Of a stretch of DNA of 64,000 nucleotides, positions 19,614 to 29,728 are shown piece after piece. A model generated the notes under the pieces. That model saw only the letters and a list, made by a program, of their open reading frames with translations. It did no database searches and was not told the origin of the DNA. Both the position numbers and the translations under genes were made by a program. Position 1 is the first letter of the stretch. The number at the start of each line of letters is the position of its first letter. The stretch is taken from NCBI RefSeq assembly GCF_000426645.1, contig NZ_AUFT01000020.1, positions 44,585 to 108,584 on the forward strand, in the 5' to 3' direction. This DNA is from Nakamurella lactea DSM 19367 (GTDB taxonomy: Bacteria > Actinomycetota > Actinomycetes > Mycobacteriales > Nakamurellaceae).

Positions 19614-19925
19614 GGTGTGCTCTCCCTTCGACGTTGCCCGGCGGTGCCGCGGCCCGGCGGGGCTCGCCGCCGTGTGCGCTCGTGCTGCGCGTTTACCCAC
19701 ATGCTGCCAGTGAGCCCCGGTCTTCGGGAGTCGCCTGGGTTACCAGCAGATCACACCGGGCACCCGAGCCCGACCGAACCGTGGCGAGCCCGGCGGGAAC
19801 CAGCGCAGGGACGGCTGCCGGCCCGGCACTAGGATCGAGTCGAACGATCGGGGCCCGACGGTCCCGAGACCGCTGACGGGCGGCCGATGATCCGGCCGGC
19901 CCGCGACCGGACACCTGGGAGAGTA

Positions 19926-20240
19926 GTGACCACTGCCGACGAACCCGCGCTGACCAGGGATGACGTGGCTCATCTGGCACACCTGTCGAGGCTGGAACTG
20001 ACCGACGCCGAGCTTGATACCTACCTCGGTCAGCTCGGCGTGATCCTGCACTCGGTGGCCAGGGTCGGTGAGGTGGCCGGCGACGACGTCGAGCCCACCA
20101 CCCACGCCGTGCCGCAGACCAATGTCTTCCGGGACGACGTCGAGGTGCCGTGCCTGCCGCACGCCGCGGCACTGGCGTCCGCGCCCGCCTCCTACGAGGG
20201 CCGGTTCCGCGTCCCGCAGATCCTGGGCGAGGAAGCATGA
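19926..20240 (+). CDS. gatC: Asp/Glu-tRNA(Asn/Gln) amidotransferase subunit C
   Basis: 104-aa small subunit that clamps GatA and GatB together. Conserved block [17 protein letters not shown] and the distal [15 protein letters not shown] with its C-terminal [11 protein letters not shown] 19926 has GGGAG just upstream. Its last four bases overlap the gatA ATG (ATGA). The complex amidates misacylated Glu-tRNA-Gln and Asp-tRNA-Asn. Confidence 0.93.
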   Translation: MTTADEPALTRDDVAHLAHLSRLELTDAELDTYLGQLGVILHSVARVGEVAGDDVEPTTHAVPQTNVFRDDVEVPCLPHAAALASAPASYEGRFRVPQILGEEA

Positions 20241-21760
20241 GCGCCGACCTGACCCGGCGCAGCGCCGCGGAGCTGGCCTCCGCCATCGCGTCCCGTGAGG
20301 TCAGCGCGGTGGAGGTGACTCGGGCGCACCTCGATCGGATCGGTGCCGTCGATCCCGACGTGCATGCCTTCCTGCATGTCTCCGACGAGCTGGCGCTGGC
20401 CCAGGCGGCCGAGGTCGACCGGGCGTTCGACGCGGGGGAGCAGTCGGCGTCGCCGCTGGCCGGAGTCCCGTTGGCGCTCAAGGACATCGTGGTGCAGAAG
20501 GGGGTGCCGACCACCGCCGGGTCGAAGATTCTCGAGGGTTGGCTCCCGCCCTACGACGCGACCATCACCCGGAAGCTGCTGGACGCGGGCATCGTGATCC
20601 TGGGTAAGACGAACATGGACGAGTTCGCCATGGGCAGCTCGACCGAGAACTCGGCCTACGGCCCCACCCGTAACCCTTGGGACCTGTCCAAGATCCCCGG
20701 CGGCTCGGGCGGTGGTTCGTCAGCCGCGCTGGCCGCCTTCGAGGCGCCACTGGCCATCGGTACGGACACCGGTGGCTCGATCCGGCAGCCGGCGTCGGTC
20801 ACCGGCACCGTCGGCGCGAAGCCCACCTACGGCGGCGTGTCCCGCTACGGCGTGATCGCCCTCGCGTCCTCGCTGGACCAGCCGGGTCCGTGCGCACGCA
20901 CCGTGCTGGACACGGCGATGTTGCACGAGGTGATCGCCGGTCACGACCCGATGGACGCCACCTCGATCCCGCAGCCGGTGCCGAACGTGGTGGCCGCGGT
21001 GCGGCGCGGCCAGGCTGACGGCGTCGCAGGGATGAAGATCGGCGTGGTGAAACAGCTCGGCGGCCAGGGCTACCAGCCCGGCGTGCTGAGTTCCTTCCGG
21101 TCTGCGGTCGAGCAACTGCAGGCCGCCGGTGCGGAGATCGTCGAGGTCGACTGCCCGCACTTCGAGTACGGGCTGGCGGCCTACTACCTGATCCTGCCCA
21201 GCGAATGCAGCTCGAACCTGGCCAGGTTCGACGCCATGCGCTACGGGCTACGGATCGGGGATGACGGCACCGCATCGGCCGAGCAGGTGATGTCGCTGAC
21301 CCGCGGCGCCGGCTTCGGCGCCGAGGTGAAGCGGCGGATCATCCTGGGCACTTATGCATTGTCCGCCGGCTACTACGACGCCTACTACGGCTCGGCGCAG
21401 AAGGTTCGCACACTGATCCGGCAGGACTTCGAGAAGGCCTATCAGCAGGCGGATGTGCTGATCTCGCCGGCCTCGCCGACCACCGCTTTCGGCATCGGCG
21501 AGAAGGTCGACGATCCGATGGCTATGTACCTCAACGACCTGGCGACCATTCCCGGTTCGCTGGCCGGCATCCCGGCGATGAGCGTGCCCAGCGGGATCGC
21601 CGCCGACACCGGATTGCCGGTGGGCCTGCAGATCATGGGGCCGGCGCTGGGCGAGGAACGCATGTACCGGGTGGCCGCCGCCTTCGAGGCCGGCTATCTG
21701 GCCGAACACGGAACGACTGTGCCGCAGCAGATTCCGGCGCTGGAGGGGACTGCTCGATGA
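20237..21760 (+). CDS. gatA: Asp/Glu-tRNA(Asn/Gln) amidotransferase subunit A (amidase)
   Basis: 507-aa amidase-signature enzyme that frees ammonia from glutamine and passes it to GatB. The Ser-cisSer-Lys triad is visible: lysine in PLALKDIV, the Gly/Ser-rich [11 protein letters not shown], and the nucleophile region [12 protein letters not shown]. Start ATG 20237 overlaps gatC; its stop overlaps the gatB ATG (ATGA). The three subunits are thus made in equal amounts. Unlike M. tuberculosis, there is no pfkA between gatA and gatB. Confidence 0.95.
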   Translation: MSADLTRRSAAELASAIASREVSAVEVTRAHLDRIGAVDPDVHAFLHVSDELALAQAAEVDRAFDAGEQSASPLAGVPLALKDIVVQKGVPTTAGSKILEGWLPPYDATITRKLLDAGIVILGKTNMDEFAMGSSTENSAYGPTRNPWDLSKIPGGSGGGSSAALAAFEAPLAIGTDTGGSIRQPASVTGTVGAKPTYGGVSRYGVIALASSLDQPGPCARTVLDTAMLHEVIAGHDPMDATSIPQPVPNVVAAVRRGQADGVAGMKIGVVKQLGGQGYQPGVLSSFRSAVEQLQAAGAEIVEVDCPHFEYGLAAYYLILPSECSSNLARFDAMRYGLRIGDDGTASAEQVMSLTRGAGFGAEVKRRIILGTYALSAGYYDAYYGSAQKVRTLIRQDFEKAYQQADVLISPASPTTAFGIGEKVDDPMAMYLNDLATIPGSLAGIPAMSVPSGIAADTGLPVGLQIMGPALGEERMYRVAAAFEAGYLAEHGTTVPQQIPALEGTAR

Positions 21761-23271
21761 GCGAGCTGATGGACAGCGGGTTGATGGATTACGACGAGGC
21801 GCTGGAGAGGTTCGACCCGGTGCTCGGGCTCGAGGTGCACGTCGAGCTGGGCACCGTCACCAAGATGTTCTGCGGGTGCCCGACCGGTTTCGGTGCCGCG
21901 CCGAACACCCAGGTGTGCCCGGTCTGCCTGGCGCTGCCCGGGGCGATGCCGACGGTCAACCGGCAGGCGGTGGAATACGCGATCAAGATCGGCCTGGCGC
22001 TGAACTGCGAGATTGCCGAGCTGTGCCGGTTCTCCCGGAAGAACTACTACTACCCGGACATGCCGAAGAACTACCAGATCTCGCAGTACGACGAACCGAT
22101 CGCGTTCGGCGGCTATCTGGATGTCGATGTCGACGGGGAGACCGTCCGGATCGAGATCGAGCGGGCGCACATGGAGGAGGACACCGGCAAGTCCACCCAC
22201 ATCGGCGGCGCGACCGGTCGCATCCACGGAGCCGAGTACTCGCTGCTGGACTACAACCGAGCCGGCGTGCCGCTGGTCGAGATCGTCACCAAACCGGTGA
22301 CCGGTACCGGGAAGGCGGCGCCGGCAGTGGCCCGTGCCTACGTCGCGGCGTTGCGCGATTTGCTGGCCGCTTTGGACGTCTCGGACGTCAGGATGGACCA
22401 GGGCTCGCTGCGCTGCGATGCAAACCTCTCGCTGATGGAGAAGGGTGCCCCCGAGTTCGGCACCCGCACGGAGACCAAGAACGTGAACTCGCTGCGCAGC
22501 GTCGAACGGGCCGTGCGCTACGAGATCACCCGACAGGCAGCGCGGTTGGCCGCCGGGCAGACGATCAAACAGGAGACCAGGCACTTCGACGAGTCCACCG
22601 GCACCACCGCTGCCGGGCGTTCCAAGGAGACCGCCGAGGACTACCGGTATTTCCCGGAACCCGACCTGGTTCCGGTGACGCCGGAACGGGAATGGGTCGA
22701 GCGGGTGCGGGCCACGCTGCCGGAGCTGCCCTGGCTGCGCCGCGCCCGGCAGCAGGCCGAGTGGGGCTTCACCGACCTGGAGATGCGCGATCTGGTGGCC
22801 GCGGACGGTGTCTCGCTGGTCGAGCAAACGGTCGCTGCCGGTGCCTCGCCGGGCGAGGCCCGGTCCTGGTGGGGTTCGTATCTTGGGCAGCAGGCCAACA
22901 ACCGCGGCGTGACGTTGGCCGAACTGCCGATCAGCCCGACCCAGGTGGCCGCGGTGGTCAGCTTGGTGAACGACGGCAAGCTGACGGCCAAGCTGGCCCG
23001 CCAGGTGGTCGACGGCGTGCTGGCGGGCGAGGGGGAGCCCGACCAGGTGATCGCCGCTCGTGGGCTGGCGGTGGTCAGCGACGATGCGCCGCTGCAGCAG
23101 GCGATCGACGACGCACTGGCCGCGCAACCCGACGTGGCGGAAAAGATTCGCAGCGGCAAGGTGCAGGCGATCGGCGCCATCCTCGGTGCGGTGATGAAGG
23201 CGACCCGCGGTCAGGCCGACGCCGGCCGGGTGCGGGAGCTGGTGCTCAAGACGCTGGGCGTCGATAGCTGA
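21757..23271 (+). CDS. gatB: Asp/Glu-tRNA(Asn/Gln) amidotransferase subunit B
   Basis: 504-aa subunit that phosphorylates the misacylated tRNA and completes amidation. Seen: GLEVHVEL, the zinc-site cysteines in [10 protein letters not shown] and [12 protein letters not shown], the [15 protein letters not shown] block, HMEEDTGKS, and the C-terminal YqeY-like tRNA-binding tail ([19 protein letters not shown]). ATG overlaps the gatA stop. Presence of the whole complex means tRNA-Gln is charged through Glu-tRNA-Gln in this organism, which requires a non-discriminating glutamyl-tRNA synthetase that is not encoded in this window. Confidence 0.95.
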   Translation: MSELMDSGLMDYDEALERFDPVLGLEVHVELGTVTKMFCGCPTGFGAAPNTQVCPVCLALPGAMPTVNRQAVEYAIKIGLALNCEIAELCRFSRKNYYYPDMPKNYQISQYDEPIAFGGYLDVDVDGETVRIEIERAHMEEDTGKSTHIGGATGRIHGAEYSLLDYNRAGVPLVEIVTKPVTGTGKAAPAVARAYVAALRDLLAALDVSDVRMDQGSLRCDANLSLMEKGAPEFGTRTETKNVNSLRSVERAVRYEITRQAARLAAGQTIKQETRHFDESTGTTAAGRSKETAEDYRYFPEPDLVPVTPEREWVERVRATLPELPWLRRARQQAEWGFTDLEMRDLVAADGVSLVEQTVAAGASPGEARSWWGSYLGQQANNRGVTLAELPISPTQVAAVVSLVNDGKLTAKLARQVVDGVLAGEGEPDQVIAARGLAVVSDDAPLQQAIDDALAAQPDVAEKIRSGKVQAIGAILGAVMKATRGQADAGRVRELVLKTLGVDS

Positions 23272-23293
23272 CCCGAGCCGGCGGGAACGCTGG

Positions 23294-23334
23294 AGTGCAT
23301 CGAAAGTGGTGTGACGGGCCACTTCCGGTGCATT
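23294..23334. terminator. Hairpin between convergent gatB and the LppZ-like gene
   Basis: Arms 23296-23309 and 23319-23332 pair over 14 positions with one mismatch and one G-U, closing a 9-nt loop; pairing extends by about two bases outside. It lies 25 nt after gatB and 25 nt before the end of the opposing gene, so it can terminate both transcripts. Confidence 0.65.
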
Positions 23335-23358
23335 CGGCGTCGGCAGGCTCTGCGGGGA

Positions 23359-24648
23359 TCAGTCCGGGCCGTTGCTGCCGCCGCCACCGCCGGCCGGGAT
23401 CACGATCACCCGGTCGTCGCTGGCGGTGGGCTTGCCCTTGCCATCCTTGTTCGACGTGGTCGCCCAGAAGATCTCTTCCTTGGTGCCGGCGCCCCCGAGC
23501 GTCAGGGTCAGCAGCCGGCCGTACTTCTTCTCCAGCAGGGTCTCCGGATTTCCGGTGAAGTTGCCCTTCGCATCCGTCCGAATCGCCACCACGCGCTGCG
23601 CGTCCAGCGAGCTGAAGCCGAGCTGGGCGCTCGCCAACGAACAGTCCGCAGCGCCGCCCTGCGACGGCTTCCAGGTCCAGACGGCCTGCCCGGACGGCAC
23701 TTTCGTGTAGCTGCCGCCGGCCTTGACCCCGACCAGGACGTCCTGCCCGGTCCGGTGGTCGAGGGCGCCCATGGTCGAGCCGAGCGCGCACATCCCGGTC
23801 ACGTCGGTGAAGCCGGAGGCGAACACCGGCGACGTCGGATCCGGGTTGCCCTTAGACGGCTTGCCGAACTCGTCGACCCGCAACACCTTGCCGGCCAGGC
23901 TCTTCGGGTCTGCTGCCAGGTCCGGCTTCCCGGCGTCGCCGGTGCCGATGTAGAGCTGACCGTCGGTGCCGAACTCGATCCGCCCGCCGTTGTGGTCGCT
24001 GCCTTTCGGAATGCCGGTCAGGATCGCTTTGGGAGTGTCTCCCGGCGCCAGCCGCAGCACCCGGTTGTCGGTCTTGGTGGTGACGTAGGCGTAGATGAGG
24101 CTGTCCTCGTCGTAGGCCGGGGAGAACGCGATCCCCAGCAGTCCGCCCGATCCGGAGGCGTCGATGCCGTCGACGGTGGCGTACTCGACCGGGTCCTTCT
24201 TCGGCGCGATCCGCAGGATCTTGCCGGTGGTCCGTTCGCCGACCAGTGCCGATTGACCGTCCGCGAACACCGCCAGCCCCCAGGGCGCGTCCAGGCACGC
24301 GGCGATCACCGCCGGGTCGCTGGGGGTGCACGGGTCCAGCTCGGCGCTGCTGCTCGCCGATGACGATGGCTGCGGCTGGCCGGACGAGGGCGTCGTCGGC
24401 GACGAGGGCGAGGACGGGGTCGACGACTGGCCGACCCGCGGCTGGGACGGTTCCACCGGCACCGCCGCCGGTTCGGTCAGCGACGGCTGCGCACCGTAGG
24501 ACGATTGCGGCCCGGAGAAGTCGGCGCAGCCGGCGAGCACCAGCAGCAAGGTCGCGGCCGCGGCGGTGAACGCCCAACGTCGGTGGGCGGACGCGATCCG
24601 ACGCCGATCGGCCGGCCGCCGGTGCGAGGAGTCTGTTGGTCGGGTCAT
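23359..24648 (-). CDS. Lipoprotein with PQQ-dependent glucose/sorbosone dehydrogenase beta-propeller (LppZ-like)
   Basis: 429 aa. Signal peptide with lipobox LVLAGC around residue 40, a ~65-residue Ser/Pro/Thr-rich linker, then a six-bladed GSDH propeller: APWGLAVFADGQSALVGERTTG, GGLLGIAFSP, GSDHNGGRIEFGTDGQLYIGTGDAG and GRLLTLTLG. SDHNGG..F-G-DG is the metal/PQQ-site signature of soluble glucose dehydrogenases. It would act outside the membrane, oxidising a sugar or polyol if PQQ is available, or bind a glycan if not. Position after gatB matches lppZ (Rv3006). A TACCGT box and GGAGG both precede the ATG 24648, so promoter and ribosome-binding site cannot be separated. Upstream AAA gene is on the same strand, 88 nt away. 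Confidence 0.83.
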   Translation of the reverse strand: MTRPTDSSHRRPADRRRIASAHRRWAFTAAAATLLLVLAGCADFSGPQSSYGAQPSLTEPAAVPVEPSQPRVGQSSTPSSPSSPTTPSSGQPQPSSSASSSAELDPCTPSDPAVIAACLDAPWGLAVFADGQSALVGERTTGKILRIAPKKDPVEYATVDGIDASGSGGLLGIAFSPAYDEDSLIYAYVTTKTDNRVLRLAPGDTPKAILTGIPKGSDHNGGRIEFGTDGQLYIGTGDAGKPDLAADPKSLAGKVLRVDEFGKPSKGNPDPTSPVFASGFTDVTGMCALGSTMGALDHRTGQDVLVGVKAGGSYTKVPSGQAVWTWKPSQGGAADCSLASAQLGFSSLDAQRVVAIRTDAKGNFTGNPETLLEKKYGRLLTLTLGGAGTKEEIFWATTSNKDGKGKPTASDDRVIVIPAGGGGGSNGPD

Positions 24649-24736
24649 CGCCCTCCACGGTACGGGCCGGGGCGACCCGGCACGCGCGGATCGTCAACCC
24701 GGAGGTGAACGACACCGCCGGCCGGGTTGACCGTCA

Positions 24737-25915
24737 TCAGCGCTTGCCCCAGTCCCACTGCGGGGTGGTGAGAATGCTCAACGCGGGCACCTTCGTCTCG
24801 CCGAGGTCCTTCACCAGCTCGATCTGTCGAGGATCCGACGGTTCGGGCTCGTCGTCCAGCGCCCGCGCGCCCAGCTGGTCGATCAGCACTCTCGAGTGCG
24901 AGACCACCAGAACCTGGGTACGCCGCGCCGCCTGCGCGATCAGCCGGCCCAGGGGCGGCAACAGGTCAGGATGCAGCGAGGTCTCCGGCTCGTTGAGCAC
25001 CATCAGCCGCGGCGGGTCGACGGTGAGCAACGCCGTCATCCACAGCAGGTAGCGCAGCGTGCCATCGGATAGTTCGGCCGACCGCAGCGGCCGCAACATG
25101 CCGGGCTGCTGCAGCGCAACGTCGAACACCCCGTCGCTGACACTGACCCTCAGCGTTGCGCCGTCGAAGGCGTCGGCGACCGCAGTCGCGAGGTCCCGTC
25201 GCCCGGTCTCGTCGATGGTCTGGACCGCCGCGGCCAGGTCGGCGCCGTCGTCGGCCAGCACCGGCGTCCTGGTGCCGACCCGTGGGCGGCGGGCCGGCGC
25301 AGCGGCGTCCGTCCGGAACCCGTCGTAAAACCGCCACGACCGGATCTGCTCGCGCAGCGCGAACAGCTCGGGAGCCCGCTCCGGGTCGGCGATCTCGGCG
25401 AGCATGCTGCGATGGCCTGCCAGCTGGTCGGTCAGCAGCTGCCAGCCCCGCCCGGCTTCGGCGGTTTCCACCACTTGCCGGGTCCGCCGGACCAAGGTCG
25501 CGGCCGGCCGCATCACCGGCCCGGCGAACACCACCTCGCGCTTGATCGTCGGGTCGAGCGCGAACGCCGACTCGCTCGGGGTCGGCAGTCCCAGGTCCAC
25601 CAGATAGCTGAAATCGTCGGCGCCGAAACCCATCCGCAGGCTCACCGGACCGGACCGCACGGTGCCCTGCACCGGTGCGCCCCGGCGGGCGGCGCCGAGC
25701 GTTGCCGGGCCGGCCCAGAGGGCCGACTGCAGTCCGCCCTCACGGGCCAGCGAGCCGATCACCGCCCCCTGGCTGCAATCGGCCAGCAGGCGCAACGCGC
25801 GGTAGAGCGACGACTTCCCGCTGCCGTTCGCGCCGGTGATCACCGTCAACGGACCCAACGGCACCACCAGGTCCCGCAGCGAGCGGTACCCGGAGACGGC
25901 GAGCGTGCGGATCAT
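24737..25915 (-). CDS. AAA-family ATPase (AAA_21 / OLD-like SMC-type ATPase)
   Basis: 392 aa. N-terminal IRTLAVSGYRSLRDLVVPLGPLTVITGANGSGKSS, in which GANGSGKSS is the Walker A, and C-terminal LSDGTLRYL (signature motif) plus LMVLNEPETSLHPDLLPPLGRLI (Walker B with catalytic Glu) and QVLVVSHS (H-loop). This is the AAA_21 layout of single-gene ABC-like ATPases found in RecF/OLD-type proteins. The ATG 25915 is preceded by TAGGTT with 7 nt between, so the transcript may be leaderless. No nuclease partner lies beside it, so a defence role is not supported; its function is unknown. Related stand-alone ATPases are common in actinomycetes. Confidence 0.8.
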   Translation of the reverse strand: MIRTLAVSGYRSLRDLVVPLGPLTVITGANGSGKSSLYRALRLLADCSQGAVIGSLAREGGLQSALWAGPATLGAARRGAPVQGTVRSGPVSLRMGFGADDFSYLVDLGLPTPSESAFALDPTIKREVVFAGPVMRPAATLVRRTRQVVETAEAGRGWQLLTDQLAGHRSMLAEIADPERAPELFALREQIRSWRFYDGFRTDAAAPARRPRVGTRTPVLADDGADLAAAVQTIDETGRRDLATAVADAFDGATLRVSVSDGVFDVALQQPGMLRPLRSAELSDGTLRYLLWMTALLTVDPPRLMVLNEPETSLHPDLLPPLGRLIAQAARRTQVLVVSHSRVLIDQLGARALDDEPEPSDPRQIELVKDLGETKVPALSILTTPQWDWGKR

Positions 25916-26029
25916 GCGGGTCAACCTACGGCGCCGTTCCGACATCACCACCGTCGCCGTCGATGCTTGTCGCTGGGACGCTAATCTGGGTGCGCTGAGT
26001 CAGCACATCCACCCGATAGGGGCAATGAC

Positions 26030-27022
26030 GTGGTTGACGGTCGACTGCGGTCCGCGATTCGTGGACTGACGGTAGCGGTCGCGGTGGGTGCGGTGCTCGC
26101 GTCCTGTAGTCCGGGGGACCCTTCGGCCGCCGACGGTATGTCATCCCCGAGCCTCGCGGCCGAGTCTGCGCACCCGTCCGCTGCCCCTCCGACGACCGCG
26201 GCCAGCGTGAGTGGCGTGCGATCGACGGTGCCGTCGACAGTCCGATCGACGGTGCGATCGACGGTGCGATCGACGGTGCCGTCGGCAGTGCGATCGACCG
26301 TCGCGGAACCGACCGCACCCAGCCGGTCGACGAGCGATTCCGCCCGCCCGAGCAGCACTGCGCCGCTGTATCCGGTGGCGGGTGTGGTGGACGGCGACAC
26401 CATCAAGGTGCGGATCGACGGGACGTCGCACACCGTGCGGATCATCGGCATCGATACGCCGGAGCTGCACAAACCCGGATACGCGCTGGCGTGCTTCGGG
26501 CAGCAGGCAGCGAGCCGCATGCAGTCGCTGGTGCAGAGCAAACAGGTTCGGCTGCAGGCGGATCCGACCCAGGCAGACGTCGATCGCTATGGCCGGCTGC
26601 TGCGGCACGTGCTGCTGCCGGACGGCAGATCGGTCGCGCTGCTGATGATCCGTGAAGGTTTCGGACGCGAGTACACCTACGACCGTCCGTATACCGGTCA
26701 GGCCGACTATCGCGCCGCGGAAGCCACGGCGCGAGGCGCGCACGCCGGGTTGTGGGGTGCGTGCGGCGGCTTCCCGACGGCCGTCCCGTCGGTCCCGAAG
26801 AGCTCCGTTGTCCAACCGCCCCCGACGACCAAGGTGCCGCAGGCCGAGCAGAGTTCAGCCTGCGACATCAAGGGCAACATCAACAGCAAGGGCGAGAAGA
26901 TCTACCACACACCGGGTTCACGGTCCTACGCGGCGACGAAGATCACCGAGTCCAAGGGCGAGCGCTGGTTCTGCAGCGCCGCCGAGGCGGAGGCCGCCGG
27001 CTGGCGCGCCCCCCTGGGCTGA
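26030..27022 (+). CDS. Thermonuclease-family (SNase) lipoprotein
   Basis: 330 aa. GTG 26030 has AGGGG 7 nt upstream. Signal peptide with lipobox VLASCS near residue 26, then a ~90-residue Ser/Thr/Val-rich spacer with STVR repeats, then an SNase OB fold: VVDGDTIKVRIDG, VRIIGIDTPEL, DRYGRLLRHVLLPDG and IREGFGREY. These contain the catalytic Asp, Arg and Glu positions of staphylococcal nuclease (the metal-site Asp-Gly-Asp and the R..E..R set). The C-terminal ~50 residues (KGNINSKGEKIYHTPGSRSY..W.FCSAAEAEAAGWR) form a separate calcium- or DNA-associated module frequent in secreted actinomycete nucleases. It probably degrades extracellular nucleic acid for nutrition. Confidence 0.85.
   Translation: MVDGRLRSAIRGLTVAVAVGAVLASCSPGDPSAADGMSSPSLAAESAHPSAAPPTTAASVSGVRSTVPSTVRSTVRSTVRSTVPSAVRSTVAEPTAPSRSTSDSARPSSTAPLYPVAGVVDGDTIKVRIDGTSHTVRIIGIDTPELHKPGYALACFGQQAASRMQSLVQSKQVRLQADPTQADVDRYGRLLRHVLLPDGRSVALLMIREGFGREYTYDRPYTGQADYRAAEATARGAHAGLWGACGGFPTAVPSVPKSSVVQPPPTTKVPQAEQSSACDIKGNINSKGEKIYHTPGSRSYAATKITESKGERWFCSAAEAEAAGWRAPLG
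26215..26302 (+). repeat. 12-bp tandem repeats coding the STVR linker
   Basis: Unit GCGATCGACGGT (and variants CCGTCGACAGTC, CCGTCGGCAGT) repeats about seven times in phase with the reading frame, giving the tetrapeptide S-T-V-R/P. It lies in the spacer between lipobox and nuclease fold, where length change by 12-bp slippage would keep the frame. Confidence 0.75.
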
Positions 27023-27040
27023 ACCCGGTCCCGCGAATGC

Positions 27041-28888
27041 TCAGCGGGCCGGCACCTGCCGGACCGCGCCGGTAGAGGCCGAGGTCGCCATCGACGCGTA
27101 CGCCTGCAGGGCCTTGCTGACCACCCGATCGCGATCGGCCGGGTGCCACGGGTTCTCCGAGGCGTCCATCTTTGCCCTGCGGTCGGCCAGCTCTTCGTCG
27201 GACACGTTGACCCGCAACAGTCTGGAGTGCACGTCGATCTCGATCTCGTCGCCGTCGACCACCAGGCCGATGGCGCCGCCGGAGGCGGCCTCGGGGGAGA
27301 TGTGGCCGACCGAGATGCCCGACGAACCGCCGGAGAACCGTCCGTCGGTGATCAGCGCGCAGACCTTGCCCAGCCCCAGCCCCTTGATGAACGACGTCGG
27401 GTGCAGCATCTCCTGCATGCCGGGGCCGCCGGCCGGTCCTTCGTAGCGGACCACCACCACATCGCCGGCCTTCACCCGCTTGGACAGGATGGCGTCGACC
27501 GCGGCCTCCTGGGACTCGACGACAACCGCGGTGCCGACGAAGTGGAACAATTCCTCGTCGATGCCGGCGGTCTTGATCACCGCACCGTCCTGCGCCAGGT
27601 TCCCGAACAGCACCGCCAACCCGCCGTCGACGGTGTAGGCATGTTCTTGGTCCCGGATGCAGCCGTAGACCGGATCGGTGTCCAAACTGTCCCAACGGTT
27701 GTCGGTGGAGAACGCCTGGGTGGTGCGGACCCCGCCCGGGGCGGCGTGGAACAGCTGGTTCGCGGCGTCGGTCGCCTTGCCACCGCGCACGTCCCAGTCG
27801 TCCAGCCAGCCCTGCAGATCGGCCGAGTGCACGCTGTGCACGTCGGTCTCCAGCAGGCCGGACCGGTTGAGCTCGCCGAGCAGCGCCGGGATGCCGCCGG
27901 CGCGGTGCACGTCCTCCATGTGGAAACGCGGGTGGTTCGGCGCCACCTTCGACAGGCACGGCACCCGGCGGGACAGCGCATCGATATCGGCCAGGGTGAA
28001 GTCGACCTCGCCCTCCTGGGCCGCGGCAAGGATGTGCAGCACGGTGTTGGTGGACCCGCCCATCGCCACGTCGAGGGTCATCGCGTTGGCGAACGCCTTC
28101 TCGTCGGCGATCGAGCGGGGCAGCACCGAGTCGTCGTCATTCTCGTAGTAGCGCTTGGCCAGCTCGGTCACCAGCGAGCCGGCGCGCAGGAACAGTTCCT
28201 TACGGGCGACATGGGTGGCCAGGGTGGAGCCGTTGCCGGGCAACGATAATCCGAGCGCCTCGGTGAGGCAGTTCATCGAGTTCGCGGTGAACATCCCCGA
28301 GCAACTGCCGCAGGTCGGGCAGGCCGCCTGCTCCAGTGCGGACAATCCCTCGTCGGACACTTCGGAGGCGGAGGCGTTGATCGCCGAGATCAGGTTGGTC
28401 GGTGGACTGGCCACCCCGTCAACGATGACGGCCTTGCCGGCCTCCATCGGACCGCCGGAGACGAACACCGTCGGGATGTTCAGCCGCAGCGCCGCCATCA
28501 GCATGCCCGGGGTGATCTTGTCGCAGTTGGAGATGCAGACCAGCGCGTCGGCGGTGTGTGCGTTCACCATGTACTCGACCGAGTCGGCGATCAGCTCGCG
28601 GCTGGGCAGCGAGTAGAGCATGCCGGCATGGCCCATCGCGATGCCGTCGTCGACGGCGATGGTGTTGAACTCCTTGGCCACCCCGCCGGCCTCCTTGATC
28701 GCGCCGGCCACCAGATCGCCCATGTCCTTGAGGTGCACGTGGCCAGGCACGAACTGGGTGTAGGAGTTGGCGATCGCGATGATCGGCTTGCCGAAATCGT
28801 CGTCGCCCATGCCGGTGGCCCGCCAGAGGGCGCGGGCGCCGGCCATGTTGCGGCCGTGGGTCGATGTGCGGGAACGATAGGCAGGCAT
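27041..28888 (-). CDS. ilvD: Dihydroxy-acid dehydratase
   Basis: 615-aa Fe-S enzyme that dehydrates dihydroxyisovalerate and dihydroxymethylvalerate, the third step of valine/isoleucine synthesis. Cluster-binding cysteines are visible in [14 protein letters not shown] and in [17 protein letters not shown], and the C-terminal [16 protein letters not shown] and [13 protein letters not shown] blocks are typical. GGAG precedes the ATG 28888 by 9 nt. The gene faces away from ilvB and ends 18 nt from the nuclease gene. In M. tuberculosis ilvD lies elsewhere, so its presence next to ilvBNC is a local difference. The shared 20-bp box seen at ilvB and leuC is not present upstream. Confidence 0.95.
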   Translation of the reverse strand: MPAYRSRTSTHGRNMAGARALWRATGMGDDDFGKPIIAIANSYTQFVPGHVHLKDMGDLVAGAIKEAGGVAKEFNTIAVDDGIAMGHAGMLYSLPSRELIADSVEYMVNAHTADALVCISNCDKITPGMLMAALRLNIPTVFVSGGPMEAGKAVIVDGVASPPTNLISAINASASEVSDEGLSALEQAACPTCGSCSGMFTANSMNCLTEALGLSLPGNGSTLATHVARKELFLRAGSLVTELAKRYYENDDDSVLPRSIADEKAFANAMTLDVAMGGSTNTVLHILAAAQEGEVDFTLADIDALSRRVPCLSKVAPNHPRFHMEDVHRAGGIPALLGELNRSGLLETDVHSVHSADLQGWLDDWDVRGGKATDAANQLFHAAPGGVRTTQAFSTDNRWDSLDTDPVYGCIRDQEHAYTVDGGLAVLFGNLAQDGAVIKTAGIDEELFHFVGTAVVVESQEAAVDAILSKRVKAGDVVVVRYEGPAGGPGMQEMLHPTSFIKGLGLGKVCALITDGRFSGGSSGISVGHISPEAASGGAIGLVVDGDEIEIDVHSRLLRVNVSDEELADRRAKMDASENPWHPADRDRVVSKALQAYASMATSASTGAVRQVPAR

Positions 28889-29038
28889 GGGCGGAGAACT
28901 CCTACGGGGGACCGGGTTTCGTTCGACCCGGGATGACGGCGACGTCGGTATCGGGAGGGGCGCACGCCCCTGGGGTGACGGGACGAAAGCAGGTGGCGGG
29001 CTGGGATGACGGCGCCCGCCGGCTGCCGGTGTTCGAGG

Positions 29039-29527
29039 TTACGCCCGCGGCTGCTGGATCGGTGGTGCGGGAGTCGGCTCGCCGTCCGACGCGGTGGCCG
29101 GGTCGATCCCGGTCGATGGGGGGCTCGTCTCGGTTCCGGGAGCCACCAGTTCCGGCGCGGTGAATGCGAAGGCGCCGCCGGAGGCCGCGGCCAGCCGGGG
29201 GAGGTCGCGGGTCAGCACCATCGGCAGCCTGGTCCGCCGGCCGTTCCGCTCGGCGGCCACCACCCATCGCTGGCCGTCGAGCTCGAGCCGATCGATCCGC
29301 TGCCACGGCAGCAGCCGGCGGGTGAGCAGGCCGGACACCCGGACACCGTCCGGCGTGGCCGTGGTCCTGGTGACCAGGATCCAGACCAGGCCGAGGGTGG
29401 GCACCAGGTAGGTCAGATTCCACCAACCGCCGGCGCCGGCCATCGGGATGACGCAGACCAGCAGGAGGGCAGGCACCAGCAGCGCGATGGGCGGCAGGCG
29501 GAACGTCGTGCGGGGAGTGCGGGCCAT
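29039..29527 (-). CDS. Membrane protein with bacterial PH domain (Cfp6-like)
   Basis: 162 aa. Two hydrophobic segments near residues 12-48 (IALLVPALLLVCVIPM, LTYLVPTLGLVWILV) followed by a PH-like domain: TTATPDGVRVSGLLTRRLLPWQRIDRLELDG, the bPH_6 signature around LLPWxxI. A Pro/Thr-rich C-tail ends it. This is the Rv3004/Cfp6 position directly upstream of ilvB. Function is unknown in the whole family; a small membrane-associated scaffold is a guess. Confidence 0.75.
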   Translation of the reverse strand: MARTPRTTFRLPPIALLVPALLLVCVIPMAGAGGWWNLTYLVPTLGLVWILVTRTTATPDGVRVSGLLTRRLLPWQRIDRLELDGQRWVVAAERNGRRTRLPMVLTRDLPRLAAASGGAFAFTAPELVAPGTETSPPSTGIDPATASDGEPTPAPPIQQPRA

Positions 29528-29598
29528 GGCTCCATGGTTCCATCACTGGGACCGGCACCGGCACCGGCGCGGCTGCGGACGCCCACGCCCGGGTCGAG

Positions 29599-29618
29599 TT
29601 CCCGGATGCTGAGATGTC
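29599..29618 (+). promoter_or_regulatory. 20-bp box shared with the IclR-leuC region, upstream of the ilvB promoter
   Basis: TTCCCGGATGCTGAGATGTC ends 12 nt before the ilvB -35 box and is identical, base for base, to 43908-43927 between the IclR regulator and leuC. Flanking bases differ at both sites, so conservation is limited to the box. Position just upstream of -35 would suit an activator. It is most simply read as the operator of the LtbR/NdgR-type IclR regulator encoded at 43192-43893. Confidence 0.78.
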
Positions 29619-29630
29619 GGTCCCGCAGTG

Positions 29631-29659
29631 TTGACACCCGTGCGGCCGCTGCCTACAGT
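29631..29659 (+). promoter_or_regulatory. ilvB promoter, TTGACA-17 bp-TACAGT
   Basis: A consensus -35 (29631-29636) and a good -10 (29654-29659) with 17-bp spacing. Transcription should begin about 7 nt downstream, which is at the ATG of the leader peptide (29667). Confidence 0.85.
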
Positions 29660-29666
29660 CGGGGGC

Positions 29667-29696
29667 ATGCATTCGCAGCTCCTCGTAATCACCTAG
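29667..29696 (+). CDS. ilvB leader peptide MHSQLLVIT
   Basis: Nine codons ATG to TAG containing Leu-Leu-Val-Ile in a row, all end products of the downstream pathway. Its ATG coincides with the predicted transcription start, so it would be translated without a ribosome-binding site. Ribosome stalling at CTC-CTC-GTA-ATC when charged branched-chain tRNAs are scarce would alter folding of the following hairpins and prevent termination before ilvB. This is classical attenuation, similar to ilvB leaders in other actinomycetes. It is too short for ordinary gene finding. Confidence 0.85.
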   Translation: MHSQLLVIT

Positions 29697-29728
29697 CGCG
29701 CCTCGCGGCACTCATCGCGACGGCGCGC
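29696..29728 (+). promoter_or_regulatory. Leader hairpin preceding the ilvB attenuator
   Basis: GCGCGCC-TCGCG (29696-29707) pairs with CGCGA-C-GGCGCGC (29716-29728) around an 8-nt loop with one bulged C. It begins at the leader stop codon, so a ribosome parked at the stop or at the Leu/Val/Ile codons would disturb it differently. It is the expected competitor or pause hairpin. Confidence 0.7.

Noticed and set aside
24737..25915. AAA_21 ATPase considered as part of a phage-defence system
   Set aside because: No nuclease, toxin or other partner is adjacent, and neighbours are housekeeping genes; nothing supports a defence assignment.
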